64,000 nucleotides of DNA from Isoetes taiwanensis (lineage: Eukaryota; Streptophyta; Lycopodiopsida; Isoetales; Isoetaceae). The position numbers and the translations under genes were made by a program. Of the stretch, positions 25,855 through 40,216 are shown one piece after another; the stretch's first letter is position 1; each line of letters starts with the position of its first letter. The DNA is taken from contig JAJEKV010000131.1 in NCBI GenBank assembly GCA_021234155.1, forward strand, positions 684,001 through 748,000. The letters run 5' to 3'. The notes beneath the pieces are model-generated. The model saw only the letters and a program-made list of their open reading frames with translations, was not told where the DNA came from and ran no database searches.

Positions 25855-27340
25855 CTCTTGAGAAACTGTCGTCAAGATATTGCACCTCAAGCTATGGCGT
25901 CTGCTTACCTCTGTTTGCACATGTATGCACTGCACATTCCATCTAGCCAACCATTGAGCTCTCTTTTCCCTCCAGCAGGCCTTGAAGTTGCGGCTCCATT
26001 ACCATGATATAAGCTGGTTTAGGGAGGCGAGCCGTCCATATTATTGACCACCTTACGAAAATAGACAATGTGGCGATCAGGGCGCCCTCACGAAGAATCC
26101 TGTCTCCTGGGGTAGAATTTGATATGGGGCTGTGGACTTCACCTAGTGCTCGTACTAAAACTGCGGGCTGCTCCAAAGTCATTCCAGAGTAGCAAGTGAT
26201 ACCCTACTGGGCCCCATACTTCACCGTTATAAAGGGCGGGCTCACTAAGACCTTGAATGAAGTGACGGGCCCAATCATGCAACTCTGCTCTAGCAGGCTA
26301 TTGTTTTTGCATTGCATATAGTGCCTTTCGGCTGCCGTCCACTTTCGTAGCGTATGGATGTGTACGATTGCATAGTAGAAGGAAACATTTGTATGTGGAT
26401 GCAACTTCCACATTTTGGCCTCGATAGCTGAAGGAGGGATGACCCTCGGTACGTGAAGATGATATGAAAACCACCTTAGTCTTGGCGGTTGGCCTTTATC
26501 GGTCGCTATGTGTCGGGGCATGAGATGTACGTTGCATGTCTATTTGGTGTATTATTAAGCTAGAGTGCATCAGCCGGCATATAATGGCTGTCACGATGAT
26601 CGATAGAAGGTGAGCTCCATCGCCCCGCTATGTCGGCAAGCCAGCTCTCAATTTGATCAATGTAAAGCCCAAACAATGTTAGGGGAGAGGGAACCTTGGC
26701 GTGCCCGATCTGCTATCAAATGATTGGCTTATGCCTTACTGCAGCCATTTCGGGCATCTTCATTATACTTTGGCCTGCTTTGCGATACGCAAATCTGAGG
26801 AACCCAATTTATTCGCGATCTTGCCATAGTTTTCGAGGCCGCGGTGTCAAAGCGCCATAAAATCCACAAAGCAGCAACATAGATCGGCTGGCCGGTTCTG
26901 TGCTTCAATCGAGTTATAGCGTGAAGATGTGGTCAATGGTTGAGTCTTAGGGGAATTACGAATCACGCACGGGTGAGGGCAGCACCTCTGCTTGCCTTGA
27001 CCCGTCAGCGCTGCTGCGAGAATCGGTAAACGAATTTGCAAACACCGAACTTACCATGATTGTTCGATAATTGGTGAAGGCGTTGTGGGTCACACGCCTT
27101 ATATATAGGGTAACTTCTGCTATTAGTCCAACTGCGGTAGGGAAACCTTCACGTAATGCCTTGTTGTTGAACAAGGCGATTATTGCTTGGTATTATCGGC
27201 AATACCGCCCATGGCGAAATTACGCACGCATACCACCATCAAATTAAGGGCTTTCCCATTGTAAGGCGAAACGACGCTGTTCCACGATCCGGTCACGATT
27301 TCCAGCGCTGGGCCTTCTTGCGGGTATCACTGCACCGAGG
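25855..27340 (-). mobile_element. Inverted, diverged copy of the third LINE family
   Basis: Reverse complement of this interval aligns with 22,711-23,900: ctcttgagaaactgtcgtcaa starts at the same place as the segment after cgccatagcttgagg in copy A. Going 5' on the minus strand it extends further than the other copies. It keeps NYRTIMVSSVFA (about 27,065), a typical RT block upstream of the STIDHIF motif, and FNNKALREGFPTA (about 27,170). The 3' third and the tail are missing, which is unusual for a LINE, and the break coincides with the end of copy A. Several frameshifts make it inactive. Confidence 0.8.
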
Positions 27341-28484
27341 GTCATTATAGGCATTTACCAAGTATTGTCTCCAACTTTATGGAATTGATATTCCGCAATG
27401 AGAACATCGCGGCTTTCTAAGAACCATAGCGAGAAAATAAGACAATAAAAAGCGAAAATGAAAATGCGGATATAAAAATGGCTTAGTTACGGAATTAATA
27501 AAAAAAATTACAAAGCTCTTCCTTCCTAAATGAAAAGCATCTATGCGATGATCATTCAAGATGTAACTTGCATCATATAAGCGGTATTATCCTCCGTCGT
27601 TTTTGTGACAATGCAAAAATCAACTAATGGATCGTTGATTTAGAAATTTTATAAACATGGAGATCATGAGCGAACCTACATAAATACATGCACTACCATT
27701 TAAATTGATACGCTTTTCTTTTTGTATCATAGGCGTGGTCGATCCTTGCGGCAAATTAAAGCATATGGCCCGATTCGAACCAAGCATCTCCACATTTGCA
27801 CGACTTACCGGAAAGTGATCTTCTTATGTATTTGCTCACACATCGCGGTTCGATCAAAATATGGATGGGGCGGAGCGGAAGAGGAGGAGCCATTAGATGC
27901 GAGGGATCATGCACATAAGCGAGCAAATCCTCACGATCGCATCCCTTTGGACCTCGCCAAACCCTAAAAAAAAACCAACCCCCATCCGGCTTACACATGA
28001 TGATGCAGGGCATATTATCCCCAAAACAAATCGGACCTTCAAGCCCGTCACTCCACCCTCCAGCAAGAGGTTGCCCCCTGGAACAGCAAAAATGTTGCCA
28101 AAAGGGAAAACTTGCTTAAGCGGATCACTTCAAATTACCACATCTGATGCATGAAAATATAGTCTCCTATGTCCTAAATGCCCTTTTATTATTTCGCTTA
28201 AATGCCACAATAAAATTCTCTCAAAATGATTTTTAGGGTGATGAAACATAATAAATAAGATAGGAATTTTAGATTATTCAAAATTATGCACCGGTCGGTT
28301 GCTCAGGTAGGCAACAAACATGTAATTGGTTACGCCTAAAACTTAACCGCGATTTGTTTTCATATTGGGAAGGGGCATTTTAGCAATGGATTTGGAACTA
28401 TGATTTAAGGTTATGAGTTTAATGCGAAAATTAGTATGGGAATTGGCGGCTTGTTTCGTTTGATGGCCTTTGTATCTATTTTTT

Positions 28485-28518
<34 letters not shown>

Positions 28519-31500
28519 CGGACTTGCCTAATCCCCCTACAACTTTTGCTAAAACTCCAAAGGTATCCGTGCTAAGCCACATCAGCAAAATTAGATCCAC
28601 AACCATTGGATCTATATAGCGGTCCTTGAAAATTTAAAAATTTACGGAAATTATCTTCCATTCAATGAAAGCTTCTTTGTCTCAAAATGTGAAGCTTCTT
28701 TGTAGTTTTCAAACCTTGGCTGCGTGGAGTGCCCATCCATGTGTTTCAATGTAAAGGTTTACTTTTGTAAGTGCTCATTTTGGTCATTTGAGGCGATGCG
28801 GCCGGTCCAAAAGCAGTTTCAATTATTGAACCCTTGATTTCCTTTGAAGTGATGTGTTAGATCCATCCATCAGTCCTCATATTGCTCGAGGTGTTCACGG
28901 TCATTTTACTAAGAAAATTTTGAGGAGATTGGACCTGGTGACTGAATATTATATGTTTGGCTATGCTCAGGTGAGGACCAGGAGCTCATGCCTCAAGCCA
29001 TGTGCAAGCAACCAATCTTGGCATAAAGTTGGTAGTTAGAAAAGCTTGATATTTGTGAATGGATCGGGGCATGCTTAGCAAGATCCGGTGGTATCGTCTG
29101 AAATGAAGGTGAATTAAGGGCAATGGTATGTCTAAGAGTTCTGCTTGATTTGATATTAACCAGGCCGACAAAGCTGGATAGAAGACCATTTTCATGAACC
29201 CGTAGCGGTTTTGTCCATAGTGAATTGCGTTATGAGTGATGCTCTTATAGTTTGCGACATCAAAAATGCACATTAAGCATTCTAAATCTCATGGAAATCG
29301 CGGATGAATAGGATGGCATCTAGTGTTAGGTTAATGATACGCCATATCTTTGTAGTGCTTTGTGTGGGGTTCTACGTGGCGGGGATCATACATAATAAGA
29401 TTTTTTTGAGAAGGGTCGATTATAACATTTCATAGCCATCCCGTGACTTCCATTAGGGTATCATCGGTGACCTCCATTAGGGTATGGTTTACGGTTTCAA
29501 TGAATGCGATCATGATACCACAATATAATTTGGAGTGAGTATTGAGTAGTAGTAGTGCGAGAAATTGAGTAGTAGTAAGTATTGTGTTCCATATTGGTCC
29601 TCAACCCTCTAATGCCATATTTAGAGTTACGTCCACAATTTTGCAAATGATCTATATGGACCTCCCATTTAGATTTGGCTTCTACTTCTCGTTGGCCGGT
29701 AAGAATGGGCCGGGATATATATAGCGGATGTTGTACTTGTGCCAAATGCATAAGGGTGTTCGTTGGGAAGGTCTTTGTGTAGTTTTACGCACCATGAAAA
29801 TGAGAAAAGTTAGAATAGTCATAGAACCGGTACAAACATGCATTAAATTATATAGTTTACTTGCCTCCTAGGAGGAAAATATTAGATTAGATTGAACATA
29901 CATGATACAATTTGTGTTAAATTACACAGCATGTGAAATTTGCTTAGGCGCAATGGGAGAGGCAGGGATTGTAGATTGTGAGGTCTATAATTGTGGGCAA
30001 AGGAACAAATCTCTGACTTTTCTCCAGGGAAGGCAGAGAAGACTTCTGCGGATTAGAAAGGCGGAGGGCCCATTCAAGCAGAATCAAAGGGATAAAACAT
30101 AGAGCCTGAGACCATATTGGCATCCATGTTTTAAGCTATGAGAAAAGAAGAAAATGAAAATGTGACTTTGCAATTTGAATTCCTTCAAATGTTATATACT
30201 TAACATGTGTAAAATGCTAGCCTTTCTACGATCTTTTAAATTTGTATATATTTGAGGATACATGGTAAGATTATTGAGGAAGGGCTGTAATGATGAGAAG
30301 GTGCTAGGGTTAAAAGCTATGTGAGGGAGAGCACGGTATGGGACATGGAATGAGATATGAAATTTTGGAGCCCACGGGGCCAGCAGCCAAAGGTGAAGTG
30401 GAGCAGATGAAGTAGACAATTAGATTGGGTGATGGGACAGATGGGGAATGAAAGTAAGTCGGAGAAAAGCGGTTTTGGCAGAGGAATGGATAACATTTTT
30501 TTTAAAGGGTTAACAATACCTATCGGCTAGAAATGATTGGGCTTGCTCGAGCCATATCTAAGGAAGGAAGCAGAAAAAATTTGCTTTCGAAGCAAAGCTT
30601 CAAACATAGTTTTATGGTTGGCGGTAGGTGATTCGATGTGGCAGCGGAGGAGGAGGGAGGGAGATTGGTGTGGCAGCGGCTCCAAAGGGGAATGTAATGG
30701 CGGTGATGATCACGATCCGAGTTGTGCAACCAATATTTGGACGAGATCACCAGAGATTAGAATTCTTCTAAAACAAAGGGAGAATAAAATCAAACCGGAA
30801 TTCAAAAGGTATTCTGTTTTGACCCATTCCTTTATCCCTTCTAGGTACGTCACGGAAAACAAAGCCACGATTGGAGTGTATTAGACCACGAAGAAGGTTT
30901 CAAAGCTGTCTACCTCAAAAAGCGAACTTCTAAAACTTCGACAAGCGGTGGAGAATCAGCGAAATGTCTTGGCTTGAATTTCCGTTCTTCATCGTGGAAT
31001 GTGTGGAACCACTAAAATGATAAACTTTTTTCTTTGAAACAAGGCACTATCTGGGGGACCCAACACCCGGCTCTATTTCTAAAAAGTGGAATCTAGGTTG
31101 ACCCACAAAATCTAGAACATCTCTTCCACTGGAAGGCCTCGGTCCGATTGCAAGGCCTCAACCCAGATGTCTTGGCATGAGGAATTAAAAAACTCTTTGG
31201 AGGGTAGGATAATACATTGCACGCAAACAATTCTTTGAGAGAGCTCCTAAGGTCTTGGAGTGCTGACTCGATATTTTAACCCATCACGAACTCTATTGAG
31301 TATAAGAACCAAAGATAGACATCGAAAAAGCAGGGAGGTTAGTCCCCTAAATTTCAGTCCTGCAATCCTTACTTTTAGGTAGGACAATCTTAATAGAATC
31401 TAGGAAAAACTCATAGAATCTATATAAAAAATCTAAGAAAAATGTAGGGGAATCCTGTAAAATCTAAAGGAATTTAGAGGAACAATGAAAAGGATTTTTG

Positions 31501-31791
31501 GACATTGCAAATGGTAAAATAATAATGTTATAGAATATTCTGGGATACCCATGTTTTTAAATAGAATGGTTTAAGATGTTTCTAGATACTCATGGATAAA
31601 CATCTCAATCTAAAACTAGAAATTGTCTTAGAAATATTGCAAAAATCCAAAATAGAATATTTTGGAATGTGTATCATAGAAATATATGTGTTGTAGGCGG
31701 TATTAAATAACTTGTATATATATGAATATTTACGATCGCAGCAAGCCTTGTAATGTATATTGTGTTCTTAATTTTAAAGAAAAGAAAGGCG
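27341..31791. other. Unassigned inter-copy sequence
   Basis: No recognisable gene is seen. A minus-strand ORF at 28,013-27,756 (85 aa, with CKCGDAWFESG) is the most protein-like piece, but I cannot name a family. A 28-base T run at 28,488-28,515 could be a retroposon tail. The 30,537-30,884 ORF is purine-rich and looks spurious. There are no tRNAs or rRNAs. Confidence 0.45.
31317..31376. repeat. Duplicate of the leader found at the start of copy B
   Basis: The stretch gacatcgaaaaagcaggga, followed by a ttagtc-cctaaattt and caatcctta block, recurs at 31,792-31,849, about 475 bp downstream. The second instance leads directly into the start of copy B, and base 1 of the window begins inside the same sequence. 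Confidence 0.8.
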
Positions 31792-31849
31792 GACATCAAA
31801 AAGCAGGGGGTTAGTCTCCTAAATTTCCGATCCACAATCCTTATTTTCG
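31792..31849. repeat. Leader repeat at the left edge of copy B
   Basis: Second instance of the 31,317 repeat. It runs straight into the sequence shared with copy A and so marks the probable left junction region of the duplication. Confidence 0.8.
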
Positions 31850-33849
31850 ATTGAGTTTTTATTTCCGAAGCCAAAAAAATTATGGGGTTTCCTTCATAAT
31901 CCGATAGATAATCATTTGTTTATATTCAAAATCCGATTGGGCATGATATTTCTTGACAAATTATCTTGTTAGAGCTATTGGAAATTTCGAGCACGGCAAG
32001 AGAGCATATTTTCACAAAATAAAGGACAAACAAGTTGCATTGATGGGACATATACCTCTCTGGAAGGAAATGAGACGTAACGCATCAATGGGTTTGCCCC
32101 TTGGTAGACCTATTCTTTGTGTCGACATCTTCTTTGTTGTGATGACTATGCAAATTAGCAGAATCGATGTTATGTGTGACTTTTATTCATTCTAATACGT
32201 GCTTGATGGCACTATATATGAACCACAACAAGGCAACGAAAAGGTCAACAAAATATGGTTCCGATACATATGAAAACATGCAATTGTTGTAGAACATGTA
32301 TGGAAACATGTATCATTCAATAGACGGATTTTGATGATCGAGGTAGCTTCGGGGCCCACCTCATTTAGAGTATCTAGCACAATAATAAGGATTTGATATG
32401 GCGATTTAAGACCATAGATCATATTTCTAAAAGCATTTGAATAGGTTATTATTAATCCTAAATATGATCGCCATATATCTTGTTTATTACCATTATATGG
32501 CATCTACACATACCATGTCACTGGAAAAGATATCTCATGTGTGATGGTGTTAATGATATCGATATGAGATAGATGGTGTTAATCACACGGCTTTAATTTG
32601 ACATTTTCTATCTTTTTGATTTTTTGTATTCTATTTAATAGTATTTGTGGATTGTTGGATGTAATGACTAGAAGCTAAAAAGTTGGTTTGCAATATGAAG
32701 CCATAGAGAAAGAATGCTATAAGCAAGATTATTGGAACTAGTAGCAACGAGAGAGAGCTTAAATACAATATAGCTATGGCAAAATGTGGGTTTTCAAATC
32801 ATATTCTTGGTCATTTCCTTTTCAAAGGGAGCTTGTGGCAATGGCCATCTTCTTGAATCCCTCATGGATGTGTTTTAAATGTTAAGACTTTGTAGGTGGA
32901 TAATGGATGGAGTTAAGTAGATTTAGATTACAGAGATGGCATTCATGGACTCTATGCTCAAATTTCTTACCATTTTTTAATATTGAATATGCATGTTTTA
33001 TTGGGCTAATGGAATAATTCGTTGTAGTTGGCATTGTAATTATTCTGGTCGTATATTCCTAGTGGAGTTAGACAATGTAAATATCTAATGGCCCATTAAT
33101 TCTTTACTACTATTTCAAGGCAATGGTTCTAATAACCATCGATGGAAAAAGTGAGCACCCTAATTCAGGTGGCTGGGTCTCTCAGGGGTTTTAAAGCCCT
33201 TGAGAGTTATAGCTATAGCTATGGCGGTGATGTCAACCAACAGAGTCTTAGAAGATGGAAAAACTAATCAGGATGCATGATCACGGGAATAAACAGGGAT
33301 TATTACACACAAAATAACGGGCTTGCAAATCCATAAACTGGATCAGAGTTTTCCATGGATTTTTGCAGTAGATGGAGTTCCTTGGTGGAAAGAGGTCCGT
33401 TTCCCTTTGTTCTTTTCTTGTTCAATCCGGCTCTGATGCAATTGGTCAATTATATTCTGCACAAATAAATTAACCCTCGGCACTTATTTTGCAGAGCGAT
33501 GCATAAGCGGTGACAAATGATCTGGGCCCAGTGTTGCTTGTCTATACATTGCCTCCTGCTGGATTCATTTGCCTCCTGCTGGATTTATTTGCACGAAATT
33601 GTTGAAGATGTGCGAAACCAAAGTAGCCGTTTTTGCATCGGGCCCAATACAGGGGGCATTTTTAATACAAGGTATTTTTAGAAATTTACCTACATCTTAT
33701 CCTGCAATGCATATATTGATTAAATTTGATGTTCAGAGTTGGAGTTGGACTTGTTGCCCTTCAAAAATTTCCCTGGCACGACCTCCATTTCTTGTTCAGT
33801 CTATGGCTTAGGTCTATGAAACATAATCTGTTGCTGGCCATCTGTATTA
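31850..33849. other. 5' flank of the copy-B PPR gene; no gene seen
   Basis: Collinear with 1-2004. It holds the same 20-bp tandem pair at about 33,548-33,588. No promoter element can be assigned with confidence. Confidence 0.5.
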
Positions 33850-36800
33850 ATGGCAAGAAAAAATGTTTCCCAATTTCTGCATGATATTTTTGCATAAAAG
33901 CCATGGCAAAAGAGTTAATACAGGCACTGAGACAATACGAGGACCACTTCCAAGCGCCTGAGGTTGTTGGAAAAACGTTGCGAGAATATGAAGGCTGAAA
34001 GGTGTGATTCTGCGTTGCTTTTTCTTTAAGTGGGTTGGATCAAAACCTGGGTTTTCACCCAACACCTTTTCCTATAATTGTCTCATCCCAGTTACTTGTT
34101 GAGGCCAGGAGATTTAAGGAAGCTGTTGAATGTTTTGATGAAATGTCAAAGAAGCGTGCAATGCAGATTATCATACGTATAACCCTGTTATTATAGCTCT
34201 CTGCAACTTGGGGAACGTGGATCGGGCCAATACATTATTGGGTGAAATGGAAAAGATAGGATCGCTGATGTGAAATCGTATGGTGAAGTAATACATGGGC
34301 TCTGTAGAACAAATGAACCCGAAAAGCTTACCGTTTGCTGGACTTGATGGTTGCGAGGATACCAACCAAATGTTGTTACCTACAATTCTATCATGAATGG
34401 CTTTTCAAAAGCCAAAATGATGGATCAGGCTTATGCTCTTCTTAATGAGATGTATGCACGAGAATGCTCGCCCAGATGTTATCACCTACAACTGTCTTGT
34501 AAATGGACTCTGCAAAGCCAACAAACTGGATGGCGTTTGAGTGTTGTTGAAGATATGATTACAAGGGGATGTCTTCCAGATGTTGTTACTTACAGTTGCC
34601 TTATAGATGGTTTTTGTAGAGCAAGCAAGATGGATAAAGCAACGCTCTTTTTAGAGGACATGGTTACAAGAGGCTGCATACCGATGTTATCACCTACACC
34701 TGTCTTGTAAATGGACTCTGCAAAGCCAACAAACTAGGCAGGCGTTTAGTGTTATTGAAGATATGATTACAAGGGGATGTCTTCCAAATGTTATTTACCC
34801 ACAATTGCCTTATAGATGGTCTTTGTAGAGCAAGCAAGATGGATAAAACAGCAGCTCTTTTTAGGGACATGGTTACAGAGGCTGCACAAGGGGGATGTCT
34901 TCAGATGTTGTTACCCACAATTGCCTTATAGATGGTCTTTGTAGAGCAAACAAGATGGATAAAGCAACGCTCTTTTTTGAGGGACATGGTTACAAAAGCG
35001 CCGCATGGCAATGTTATCACCTACAAGCTGTCTTGTAAATGGACTACGCAAAGCCAACAAACTAGATGAAGCGTTTAGTGTTGTTGAAGATATGATTACA
35101 AGGGGATGTCTTCGGATGTTGTTACCCACAATTGCCTTATAGATGGTTTTGTAGAGCAAGCAAGATGGATAAAGCAACGCTCTTTTAGAGGACATGGTTA
35201 CAGAGGCTGCATACCCGGTGTTATCACCTACACCTGTCTTGTAAATGGACTACGCAAAGCCAACAAACTAGGCGAAGGCGTTTAGTGTTATTGAAGATAT
35301 GATTACAAGGGGATGTCTTCCAAATGTTGTTACTTACAATTGCCTTATAGATGGTCTTTGTAGAGCAAGCAAGATGGATAAAGCAACGCTCTTTTAGAGG
35401 ACATGGATTTACAAGAGGCTGCACAAGGGGGATGTCTTCCAGATGTTGTTACCCACAATTGCCTTATAGATGGTCTTTGTAGAGCAAGCAAGATGGATAA
35501 AGCAACGCTCTTTTGAGGACATGGTTACAAGAGGCTGCATGGGATGGTGTCACCTACACTGTCTTGTAAATGGACTCTGCAAAGCCAACAAACTAGATGA
35601 AGCGTTTAGTGTTGTTGAAGATATGATTACAAGGGGATGTCTTCCAAATGTTGTTACCCACAATTGCCTTATAGATGGTCTTTGTAGAGCAAACAAGATG
35701 GATAAAGCAACTGCTCTTTTGAGGACATGGTTACAAGCGGCTGCATGGCCAATGTTATCACCTACCTGTCTTGTAAATGGACTCTGCAAAGCCAACAAAC
35801 TAGGCGAAGCGTTTTAGTGTTATTGAAGATATGATTACAAGGGGATGTCTTCAAGATGTTGTTACTTACAGGTTGCCTTATAGATGGTCTTTGTAGAGCA
35901 AGCAAGATGGATAAAGCAACAGCTCTTTTTAGGGGACATGGTTACAAGAGGCTGCATACCCGATGTTATCACCTACAACTATCTTGTAAATGGACTCTGC
36001 AAAACCAACAAACTAGGCGAGGCGTTTAGTGTTATTGAAGATATATGATTACAAAGGGGATGTCTTCCAGATATTTGTTACTTACAATTGCCTTATAGAT
36101 GGTCTTTGTAGAGCAAGCAAGATGGATAAAACAACACGCTCTTTTTAGGGGACATGGTTGCAAGGGGCTGCATACCCGATGTTATCACCTACAACTGTCT
36201 TGTAAATGGACTCTGCAAAGCCAACAAACTAGATGAAGCGTTTAGTGTTGTTGAAGATATGATTACAAGGGGATGTCTTCCAGATGTTGTTACTTACAAT
36301 TGCCTTATAGATGGTCTTTGTAGAGCAAGCAAGATGGATAAAGCAACGCTCTTTTGAGGACATGGTTACAAGAGGCTGCATACCCAATGTTGTCACCTAC
36401 AACTGTCTTGTAAATGGACTCTGCAAAGCCAACAAACCAGATGAGGCAGAGCAAGCAAAAGGTGGATAAAGCAACGCTCTTTCGAGGGGGCGTTACAAGA
36501 GGCTGCATACCTGATGGTGTCACCTACACCTGTCTTGTAAATGGACTCTGCAAAGCCAACAAACTAGGCGGGCTGCAAAGCCAACAAACTAGGCGAGGCG
36601 TTTAGTGTTGTGAAGATATATGATTACAAGGGGATGTCTTCCAAATGTTGTTACTTACAATTGCCTTATAGATGGTCTTTGTAGAGCAAGCAAGATGGAT
36701 AAAGCAACCGCTCTGCTCTTTTCGAGGACATGGTTACAAGAGGCTGCATACCCAATGCTGTCACCTACAGCTGTCTTGTCTTATAAATGGACTCTGCAAA

Positions 36801-38108
36801 GCCAACAAATTAGATGAGGCATTTAGTGTTGTTGAAGATATGATTACAAGGGGATGTCTTCCAAATGTTTTTACTTATAGTTGCCTTATGGATGGTCTTT
36901 TTAGAGCAAGCAAGATGGATAAAGCAACCGCTCTCTTTCAGGACATGGTTACAAGCGGCTGCATACCCAATGTTGTCACCTACAGCTCGCTTCTAAGCGG
37001 ACTCTGCAAAGCCAACAAACTAGATGAGGCATTTAGTGTTGTTGAAGATATGATTACAAGGGGATGTCTTCCAAATGTTGTTACTTACAGTTGCCTTATA
37101 GATGGTCTTTGTAAAAGCATGTTTTAGACAAACTGGGCCGAGGCCCACAATGTTGTGAAGATATGATTACAAGGGGTTGTCTTTCAAATGTTTTTATTTA
37201 TAGTTTCCTTATAGATGGTCTTTTTATAGCAAGCAAGATGGATAAGGCAACTGAGCTTTTTGAGGACATGACTAAAAGGGGGTTGCGTAATCTTCCAAAT
37301 GCTATTACTTATAGTTGCCTCATAGATGGTCTTTGTAAAGCAAGCAAGATGGTTAAAGCAACCACTCTTTTTGAGGACATGACTCACGAGGGCTGCATAA
37401 CAAATGTTGTCACCTATGACTCACTTATAAATGGTCTCTGCAAAGCCAACAAACTAGATGAGGCCCACGATGTTTTTGAAAATATGATTAGAAGGTGATG
37501 TTATCAGATGTTGTTACGTACACTTGCCTTATAGATGGTCTTTGTAAAGCAAGCAAGGTGGATAAAGCTCACACTCTTTTTCGAGAACATGATTACAAGG
37601 GGCTGCATACCAGATGTTGTCACATATAGCTGTCTTGTATAGAGGCCTTTAGTGTTGTTGAAGAATGATTACAAGGAAATGTCTTCCAGATATTTGTCAC
37701 CTACAATTCTCTTGTAGATGGTCTTTATAAAAGCAAGCAAGATGATAAGGCAACGCTTTTTTTGAGGACATGACTACAAGAGGCTGCGTTCAGATATTGT
37801 CACCTACAGCTAAACATAAATGGATTCTGCAAAGCCTAGAAACATTTATTTGACAGATTGTTTTTGGAGGTTGAAGTGGGTGAATTGGCAGCTTTAAGGT
37901 GATTGGTGTGATTGAGGATCTTTCTGATGTTGGTATTTACAATTGTCTCATAGGTGGTTTTTTTCAAGGAGGCAAAGGCGGATAAAGCTCGTGCTCTTTT
38001 GAAGGCATAATTACAAAGCTGCCTGCATCCCATTATGATGTCTTCAGAGGAGGAGCAAGGCATGCTTTTGCAGCTGGCGTTTTAGCTATGCTTATGTTTT
38101 CAAAATGA
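33850..38108 (+). pseudogene. P-class PPR protein gene, copy B, heavily frameshifted
   Basis: Same gene as at 2005-5821, from an ATG at 33,850 to the stop at 38,106-38,108. The first frame breaks within the N-terminal region (an extra t in the run before tgcataaaag near 33,893), so no long initial ORF survives. PPR motifs are read in pieces, for example 34,351-34,710, 36,154-36,357, 36,672-37,127 and 37,163-37,498. The alternating 210-bp dimer array is present (about 34,480-37,110). Most lesions are single-base losses at gcaaccgctc (read gcaacgctc) or changes at ctgcaaagcc (read acgcaaagcc), repeated in many units. Independent mutation would not hit the same word in every repeat, so a technical cause is likely for many of them. 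Confidence 0.88.
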
Positions 38109-40216
38109 ATATGCATTACAGAACTAGACAATGCTTTTTTGTTGTAGTGTGCAGTGGATTTGCCTCCCCTAGTGATTCTATTTTGCTGCCTTGCTAAGCA
38201 TGGAAGTTGGTAGCCTGATTGTATTGTTGCCCACAGGCATCAATTTCTATTAGCTGCAATAAAATATGAGGCAACCACTACTTTCGGAGGAAGTTGTGAA
38301 CTGCGCATACAATTGCCATCTCTATGTTTGCCATCTCATTATGCACAAATAGAAGTGTTGAAGAGCTTCTGTAGCTTGCAAAAATGACAGTAAGTAAATA
38401 TTTGCCTAATCAGGAGAAACAATGGCAGTTTTAGCGAAAGCTGAACTGTGGTCATATTTATTGACAGGGTTCTGATCACATAAAGCAGCTAGCTTCATAT
38501 TACTGTGGATATATTTGTTGACAGTGTTCTGATCACATAAGCAGCTTCATATTCATTAGAGCAAATAAAACGTTTGTAGGCATGTTTCTTTATTAACAGC
38601 TGTATGATGAAAACAGGGGAGATTTAAAACTTAAGAAGGTGATGGTGATTTAAATACATCTGTTTTCACCTTCACGTTCAAATATAATGGAACTTCTTAT
38701 TGTCACATTATGGTTTACGCATGGACATTTTATCGCCACCAGTATTTCTTGGTATACTATAAGCTCTCTTATGGCATCTCTGAACAACTTCATTAGTGCT
38801 AGCAAATAATGGCATTCGAGATTTTAACTTTGATGAGAGTGTTTTACTAGTGGAGGTAAATGTTCTTTGCGTCATGTTATGTTTGTGTCAATGCGCAGCT
38901 AAATGCTTCGATTAAATGCTATTGAAATATATAATTCATGTCTACCAGATTTGGTGATGCGCCTATCGAGGCAATCTAATGTACATACATTGATATTATC
39001 TACCATAAGAAACATTCGCATAGCCTATGTACAGGAACCACTTAATATGCGTCTTTGTTTTCTGCCAATTGGTGTATGAAACAAAGGAATTGCCAAATAA
39101 TATTGACAAGTGGCAAAAATGGTGTGAATTACACATTGTCGCTTGCAACGTTGATGTCTCAAAGAAGATAATTTTGTTGTTGGTCTGTTGTCATAGTGGG
39201 CAACAATCTGAGTAGCCTAATAGAAGAGGGGTGAAGTAATTGTAAACCATCAAAGTACATAAGACCCTTTGAATATAAATTCAACGCCTCCAAACTATAA
39301 TATATAAATCATGAACTTATATTTGGGCCAATGGTAATTTTCAATTCAATTTTGAAACGATTTTGAAAGTAGGATGCATGTGAGCATTCGATTCCTTCCC
39401 TAATCTTATTTGAGCTAAGTAGCCTTCAAGCGGATGGATACTAGAATTTACCAAATTTGACTAGCATCCAAAAATAATGAATATACTATTCCTATAACAC
39501 GGAAAACAAAAATGGGGCTCAAATTCACGAAGGTTGGAAGATATATTTATGCGGGTCATTCTAGATCATTGGATCGGGGAATATTGCTATGGATATCAAA
39601 ATTAGCGGATGAGAAGTTTACACCTCAAACCCCCATGTATGAGAGAATGCCCCAAAGTATAAATGTATATAGGCATTATAGGAGCTAAGCTAACCCGGTA
39701 TAGTAGGCTCAATAATTGAAAATCAATTAAGTTTACATCGTTTTGGAACAAATTCAAAATTACAATGAATCAAATGATTCAAAAATAGTTGGAATCGATT
39801 CCTTAGCCAAAACATCATTGGGGACAAAGCCTTTACATGTAAAGGGAAGAAGCCTTTTACCAAATAAAGCCCTTTCAATAGTAGGGTGACAACAAAAGCG
39901 ACCGCGATATATCACGAAGGCGACATCAACTGCTAAGGCTACGCAGGGTTCTTAATGATACCTTCAAGTTACAAGCCATCCAATGCAACACACACTATCG
40001 CCGAAGACAAAGGGCGATTATACAATTCAAGTTCTTGTCGGCCCTCTAATAGTCATGTCTTTACCCACAACGTAGCAATTGGCACTAAAATAGAGACTAG
40101 GGAATCAAGCATTCCACCATCAAGGAATCAAAGAGTAGACCCGAGGAACCTTCTAGCAATCCACATGCCACATGAATCATAGATATATTCCTTCTTGAAT
40201 ATGCACAAGAATTTTT
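38109..40216. other. Intergenic, copy B
   Basis: Equivalent of 5,822-7,929. It contains the two-unit repeat at 38,454-38,555. No gene is recognised. Confidence 0.5.

Noticed and set aside
27750-27830. Possible tRNA on the minus strand, because of ggttcgaatcgggcc
   Set aside because: Only a T-arm-like word is present. The T-stem pairs poorly and there is no D-arm, anticodon arm or acceptor stem at the right spacing.
28488-28515. 28-T run as the tail of a minus-strand retroposon
   Set aside because: No RT, SINE box or target-site duplication could be found next to it; kept only as a note.
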